From Tamarix chinensis (Eukaryota; Streptophyta; Magnoliopsida; Caryophyllales; Tamaricaceae): a DNA stretch of 64,000 nt. Each line of letters begins with the position of its first letter. Position 1 is the stretch's first letter. The position numbers were made by a program, and so were the translations under genes. The DNA lies in assembly GCA_030549775.1 (NCBI GenBank), contig CM060176.1:101537569-101601568 (forward strand), read 5' to 3'. This document shows, piece after piece, positions 58,831 to 64,000 of the stretch. The notes under the pieces were generated by a model. That model did not search any database and was not told the DNA's origin. It worked only from the letters and a program-made list of their open reading frames with translations.

Positions 58831-61267
58831 CTAAAAAAAAGTGATATAGAGGAGAAAAATGTCAAAAAGATAATCAAATGGAAAAAAGAAGGGAGACAGG
58901 CAGGCGAGAAAGAAACTTTGATAATTGTGCCAAACTGTCAAAATTTGAGGACGAGAAGGAAGGAGATAAAATTATAGAGATATCAGAAGCAACATATGGG
59001 AGCGGGAACAATATTTACGTTGGACTACTTTTCATATTCGTTCGTAGCTAGGAGTCCTTCGCGTTACTTCGTGTCTTTGTTTGTGTTACCAAAGACAGTG
59101 GAGGACAAAATGTGTAAGATGAGCGGGGGATTTGGAATAATTTTAGTTATTTTGACGCTTTTTTATATGTATTTCTTTCTTCTGATTTCCAAAGAATATA
59201 AGGTTAGTTTATTAGCTTATTATTATTCTTAATGAATCGGGCATTCGAGTATACTATTATAGTACTGCAAGTTCCACTACATCATAAAACAAACTTTCAA
59301 GTTAGATCATCATATAGAGCAAGAATGATACACTAGTTTTTTTAATAAAAAAATTCCTTTTTTTAATTCGGCAAATTTCTCAATAATATTACATTTTAAA
59401 AAATAATTATCACTTATATGAGTATTATTATTCATTGAACCAGGTGGTACTACTACTACTACTATTATTATTATGTGTTACCAATTAGTGATAACTTTAT
59501 AACTTATCATTTTTAGACGTTATGAATTGAAAAGATTAATATTCCACATATAACTAATTAAATATAAGATCTGTCCATAGGATAGATACAATTTTATCAT
59601 CCTTTGAATATCAATTTTTTTATTATCTACCCAACAAATTATAGGAAGAAGAAGAAGAAGATAACAACCATGATGCTATTTGGTCAATTTAGGTGGATTT
59701 ATTTACTTGGGTTTCCTTTTTTGTATTAGTGGTTTGAGGTAGGTGTAAGAGCTTAGCTCCTTTGTTGGATGATTGTGGCCATGTTATTTCTTGGCGTACT
59801 AATAGTTTTTTAGTGTATTGTGGCTTGAGGTTCAGTTAGATAAATGATTTCATAAAATTTCAAACCCTTTTTAAAAGATGGAGAGAATTTTCATGAGTGA
59901 CACTAACACTAACCATTTTTAATAATAAAATTTCTATTTATTAAGAAAAGATAAATGATGCCGAGGCCAAAATACATAAGTTTGATTCATGGTAACTTTA
60001 TCTAATTTGCCTAGGTTGGTCAGATTAAAGTAAAAGTTTCAAAGAGTTCATAATGGATCGAACCAATAATATTCATTGTCTTCTTGTAACCTGAAGTTAT
60101 GTATCGCTTTACGATCCAACAAATATCTAAACATTTGTCTATAATTCTAAGCACAAACGTATGTAAATGAGATAAACCCTCCGATCTTGAGTTGTTTAAC
60201 GAACGAATTAAGTGGAGCCTATTTGTTTATCAAATGAATCTAGATTTTGATACGTACTTAAGCTTAGTTTATCTGATTAATGAATCGAGCTAAATTGGGT
60301 TATCTTAATTCGTTTGATTAGTGGTTTGATATATATATACATATGATACTTGATTAGTTTATATATATTAGTATACTGCAATACTTAGCTTGAAACTAAT
60401 TATCATGAATAAATACATGAATATGCTTATAAGTGATGTGGTATTCATAGATAAGTTAATTTCTAAGAAAGCTTCTAAACAAATACTAAGAGCTTATAAA
60501 CAAACATCAATCAATCTTTGAACGAACCAGAAGTCTTATTTAATAAATAATATTAAAAATAAGACATAAACTTTATTTATTTAACTAAATAAAAAAATTG
60601 ACTAAAACATTTATCCGAGCCTAGTCGAGTTTGATCGCGAACCAAGACTTCTTTACGGCCATCGAAGACTTTGCCATTGCAAATACGGGTGGGACATGGG
60701 TTCAAAGTTATTTGTATCTCGGTGCAGTCGCTAGAATTTGTTTACACCGTGACGTAATCTAAACAGATGTTGGGGGAAATATCCGAGAAATGGCATGCCT
60801 TTTCTGCTTAAAGCAACTAAATAGCGGAGTTGTAGATCGACGACTCAGATGCAAAATCAGTCACCGCGTACGATTGAGTTTTCTCTATAAATATCGTTCT
60901 TACTTCTTCGTAACAGAATTAAAAAGAAATACGAGCAGAATCTTGGGCCGACTAGGCTTACAAAAAGGCATCCAAAGAACTAAAGATAATGCTTCTCATC
61001 TCTTAGTTCAAGTATAATAAGTTATAATAGTTAGGATCGTCTTAAATGTTTTAGGACACAATACTTCTCATCTATGCTAGGAAAATTAGAACCTTACAAG
61101 ATTTAATAATATATATGATTATCAAAATACAAAATACATTTTTTTTAAGACAATCGTATTGATTATCGTCTTAAAAAGTATAAGTCTCTTAAGCAAGAAA
61201 AAACAAGATAATTATTTAATAATAGTAATAAATACGGATTCGTTCAAATTTAGAATTCTCCCACTTA
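58831..61267. other. Intergenic, no supported gene
   Basis: The open frames at 58,996-59,232 and 60,790-61,017 show no recognisable motif. Short microsatellites: (ACT)n(ATT)n near 59,450-59,473 and (GAA)n near 59,645-59,660. A GAGCT-type diverged repeat occupies about 60,180-60,650. Confidence 0.5.
60180..60650. repeat. GAGCT/GAGCC-type diverged repeat
   Basis: Words such as TTTAACGAACGAATTAAG, AATGAATCGAGCTAAA, TTATTTAACTAAATAA and CCGAGCCTAGTCGAG resemble the repeats at 11,400-11,600 and 30,840-31,020. Confidence 0.4.
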
Positions 61268-61504
61268 GGGTTTGTTTGGTATGGGGGTAATAGGGGTGGA
61301 AAAATTTCCCCTCTATTTTGTACCTTTTATATTAAGTATCTAATAATAATAAATATATTTTTAATGAAATACCCATTTTAGATCAAATTAATATCTAAAA
61401 TGGGTATTTATTAGAATAAAAATATTTAATTTTAAATAAATTATACAAGATATATAAAATATGGGGGTAATTTTTCCACTCCATTTACCCCCATACTAAA
61501 CGAG
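61268..61504. mobile_element. Near-palindromic MITE, 237 bp
   Basis: The whole element is a long inverted repeat. Its ends GGGTTTGTTTGGTATGGGGG and CCCCCATACTAAACGAG are complementary with few mismatches. Its centre has TACCCATTTTAGAT...ATCTAAAATGGGTA. CACTTA flanks both sides (61,262-61,267 and 61,505-61,510) as the likely target-site duplication. Transcripts would form a hairpin. Superfamily not determined. Confidence 0.8.
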
Positions 61505-61589
61505 CACTTACAATAAAATTACCCACACTCGGTCAGCAAACCAATATTACTCTTAAGCATCTAAGCATAGAAACTGTTTTTAAATCAAA

Positions 61590-61860
61590 AATGTTTCCTC
61601 CTTGAATTTTTTTTATATTAGAATTGATATTAAAAGTATTTAATTCATTTATTTTTTTAAAAATAATAATTTAAATTATTTTATATAAATAATAGTTTTA
61701 TGATTTTTTATTTTTTTTCTTTTTAATTTTATTAAATTTGATCTATATATATATAATTTATTTATTATTTTTGTTTTCTAAATTTTAAAAAAAAAATCTA
61801 TGAGTTTTTCGGTCCATGTCCCTATCCCTATGCAACCGTGCTCTTAAGTTTGGCATAACA
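61590..61860 (-). repeat. Copy of the GGGAC...GACCGAAAAA AT-rich element family
   Basis: It ends (plus strand) in TTTTTCGGTCCATGTCCCTATCCC, the inverse of the left end of the element at 14,437. The preceding AT-rich stretch with TTTTAATTTTATTAAATTTGAT and a TA run matches that element's right arm (about 14,940-15,060). Only one end is clear. Confidence 0.5.
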
Positions 61861-62479
61861 AATTAAAAACATCAACCGAAAGTTAAGAAATGACCCAAAG
61901 CTTTTTCTTAAAAGCTACTCTAACAAATTTTGTGAGGAAAAAAAATTTAAGCTCAAAATAAGTGAGTGCGCAAAGCTTTTCAGCCAGGAAAAATCTTGTG
62001 CATTCAGACATCTAAATATATCCTGAGAGCTTTTTTGGTTCTCCAAGCTTCTCAGCATGTGACATCAGCTTGTTACTTCACCCATTATCCCATTCATTTT
62101 TTACGTCTGCAGCAATAATTCCCAATATAAATAAAATTATGTCACAAAATTAATGTATACCCTACTGAGGTTATATAAAGTAAATATTTAATTATTCTCA
62201 TTATTTTTACGTCCTATTTCTCTTTAGTAAAGTTATACAATGAAATCCAACATACATATCAAAAAATTATTAGTTTTTTTTACTATAAAAATTATTATTT
62301 TATTAATTTTACGAATATTTGTATGTAATTTTCCTATTTTTATTTGCTTGTTAGTAATAGTATTATTTTCGTTATTATTTTTATATCATTTTGAATATTG
62401 TTAATATTAGTGTGTCATTTAATTATTTAGACTAATATTTTATATGTTTTTTGCTTAAAAATGACATTTTTGAGACAAT

Positions 62480-62712
62480 AATTAATATTACCAACAACAA
62501 TCATAATAGTTACTATACCACTAACATTACTAAATAATAATAATAACCATGGCAACAATTAAGATAGTAAAAATAACAATATACGAGATGACAACAATAA
62601 TAAACACAAATTCTATAGTAACAATAGCAACAATAACCAGCAATACCAACATAAATATCAAAATAATAAAACTAACTATAATAATAATTTTAGTTAATAA
62701 TAATAACGATTA
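62480..62712. repeat. AAT/AAC-rich degenerate repeat
   Basis: Irregular run of AAT, AAC and ATA triplets; no gene. Confidence 0.6.
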
Positions 62713-62987
62713 AAATGAGTTTGAATGATTATTTACGGAGGAGGAATTTTTGTTTTTAATGGTAGGAGAAAAGGGATGAGTACATAATGATGTAGGAAGA
62801 AAAATATTTTATACACAGTAATCATTTTCCTTCGTTTTGCCTCGGGGCGGCACTTTTCCCCTTCTATCCATCCCAAGATCTCATCCCCCTCCCTAAAGAA
62901 GCAACAGGGCGACATATAAATGTAAGAAAAATCCTTAGATCGCCCACCCACAATGCCCTAAAATTGAGAGTAAAAATGTTTAAATTA

Positions 62988-63640
62988 AGGGTGTTTATGG
63001 ATCAAATATCTATCATGTTCAATATATAGTAGTTGGATATTTAGTAAATTATTTTTGATATCCGAAATTTTAGATCAAATACCAAATAAATTAAACTTTT
63101 GAGAAAGGTACAAATAAAAAATATTGGATAATTTTTTTTCAATCTAAAGATAATAAGTCAATCTAATTTGAACCGATATGATTCTATAATTTAATTAAAG
63201 TATTAAATTATATTATATTCAAATAGTAATTCTAAATTTTAGATAATATTTAAATAGTTAATAAAAATAATAATTTAAAAGTATAAAAATTAGTTACACC
63301 ATACAAAATGAAATAAATATATACATATAATCCACAAAGGCATATGACAATTTTTGTAAATTATCCATCCTAATCAAATTTTCTGTCATTAAACGTCTCT
63401 TTTTAAATTATACACACACATGATTATATACAATTAAATATTATAAAAAATAAATAATTTTTAGAGTATATATGTATGTAATTTATCAGATTAGATATTA
63501 TTTATATTTTTTTTAGGATTAGATATATAATTTATTTGACTTTTTATTAATCAGATGAGTTATTTATTTTTTTAAAAATATAGGATCGAATCTATTCAGA
63601 TATCGAATAACATAAATAAATTTATTCTAAATACAAATAT
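62988..63640 (+). repeat. AT-rich dispersed repeat, copy 2
   Basis: It begins GGTGTTTATGGATCAAATAT and shares blocks with 58,290-58,830, including 'gatatccgaaa' and 'agttatttat' words, in the same orientation. The remaining sequence to 64,000 is AT-rich, and the open frame at 63,622-63,894 is not recognisable. Confidence 0.55.
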
Positions 63641-64000
63641 CGTAGGAAGTAAATAAAATAGAAGAGGAGAAAAAGATAAAATAACAACTCTCCGTGGAAT
63701 ATAAAAGAATCAGAATATAAATTAATATTTATTTTACATATATTTAGTTGGGTTGGGTATGTATTAATAAAAGTATATATTTTTATAATATATTGCGAAA
63801 GTATTGATATGGATATAAACCAATAATAGGAAACAAAAAATATTTCATTATTGTTTTTGAATGAAAGAATAGAAAAGTTGTGGGTGTAATCCACTTGTTA
63901 CGGATGGTCATAGAGATTTAAAACACTTTGCACATTACGAGAGTTTTGGGGGATATTCCACTTTCCAGTTTCCAACACTAATAAAAAGTGATTTTTCCCC

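Noticed and set aside
58996..59232. 78-residue open frame with a hydrophobic C-terminus
   Set aside because: No recognisable family, no supporting splice or neighbour evidence; cannot be separated from chance.
62733..62951. 72-residue minus-strand open frame
   Set aside because: No motif, no homologous family recognised, isolated in repeat-rich DNA.

Overview
This is eukaryotic nuclear DNA from a flowering plant, most likely a eudicot. It is AT-rich, has spliced genes with GT-AG introns, encodes plant protein families (a THA8-like short PPR protein and a Gyp1/TBC1D22-type Rab-GAP), and is full of plant transposable elements. The species cannot be named from the sequence. I found no tRNA, rRNA, CRISPR or bacterial-type features.

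Three host genes can be supported. (1) An intronless minus-strand gene at 19990-20508 encodes a 172-residue protein of unknown function with an N-myristoylation-type start and a glycine-rich hydrophobic C-terminus. (2) It lies head-to-head, 174 bp away, with a plus-strand short PPR gene of two exons (20683-21030 and 29941-30345, 250 residues). Its single 8.9 kb intron is filled with repeats. (3) A ten-exon TBC-domain Rab-GAP gene has its coding region at 42591-55212 on the plus strand (456 residues, all exon junctions in frame). It includes a probable GC-AG intron and a 5.3 kb intron carrying transposon debris.

The rest is transposon landscape, and several insertions can be delimited to the base by target-site duplications (TSDs). 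1-14,400: nested LTR material, with a 2.87 kb solo LTR (TSD GTAGG) inside another LTR; a ~59 bp tandem array split by a 1.17 kb non-autonomous hAT element; and a decayed FAR1/MULE gene. 14,437-17,560: an AT-rich inverted-repeat element whose right arm was hit by a 5'-truncated LINE (12 bp TSD). 31,050-35,831: a 4.78 kb hAT element with a perfect 8 bp TSD and a four-exon transposase that is intact apart from one frameshift. 37,440-40,231: a degenerate LINE and a 726 bp Copia-like solo LTR (TSD CTTAT). 52,094-52,408: a CG-rich Mutator-like MITE with a 10 bp TSD. 55,213-64,000: gene-free AT-rich sequence with a near-palindromic MITE (61,268-61,504) and other repeats.

I did not find a convincing new biological system. 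The best-supported observations are the hAT autonomous/non-autonomous pair with matching ends, the delimited nested insertions, the repeat-expanded PPR intron, the GC-AG intron and the shared 174 bp promoter. The host genes are not functionally linked to one another as far as the sequence shows.
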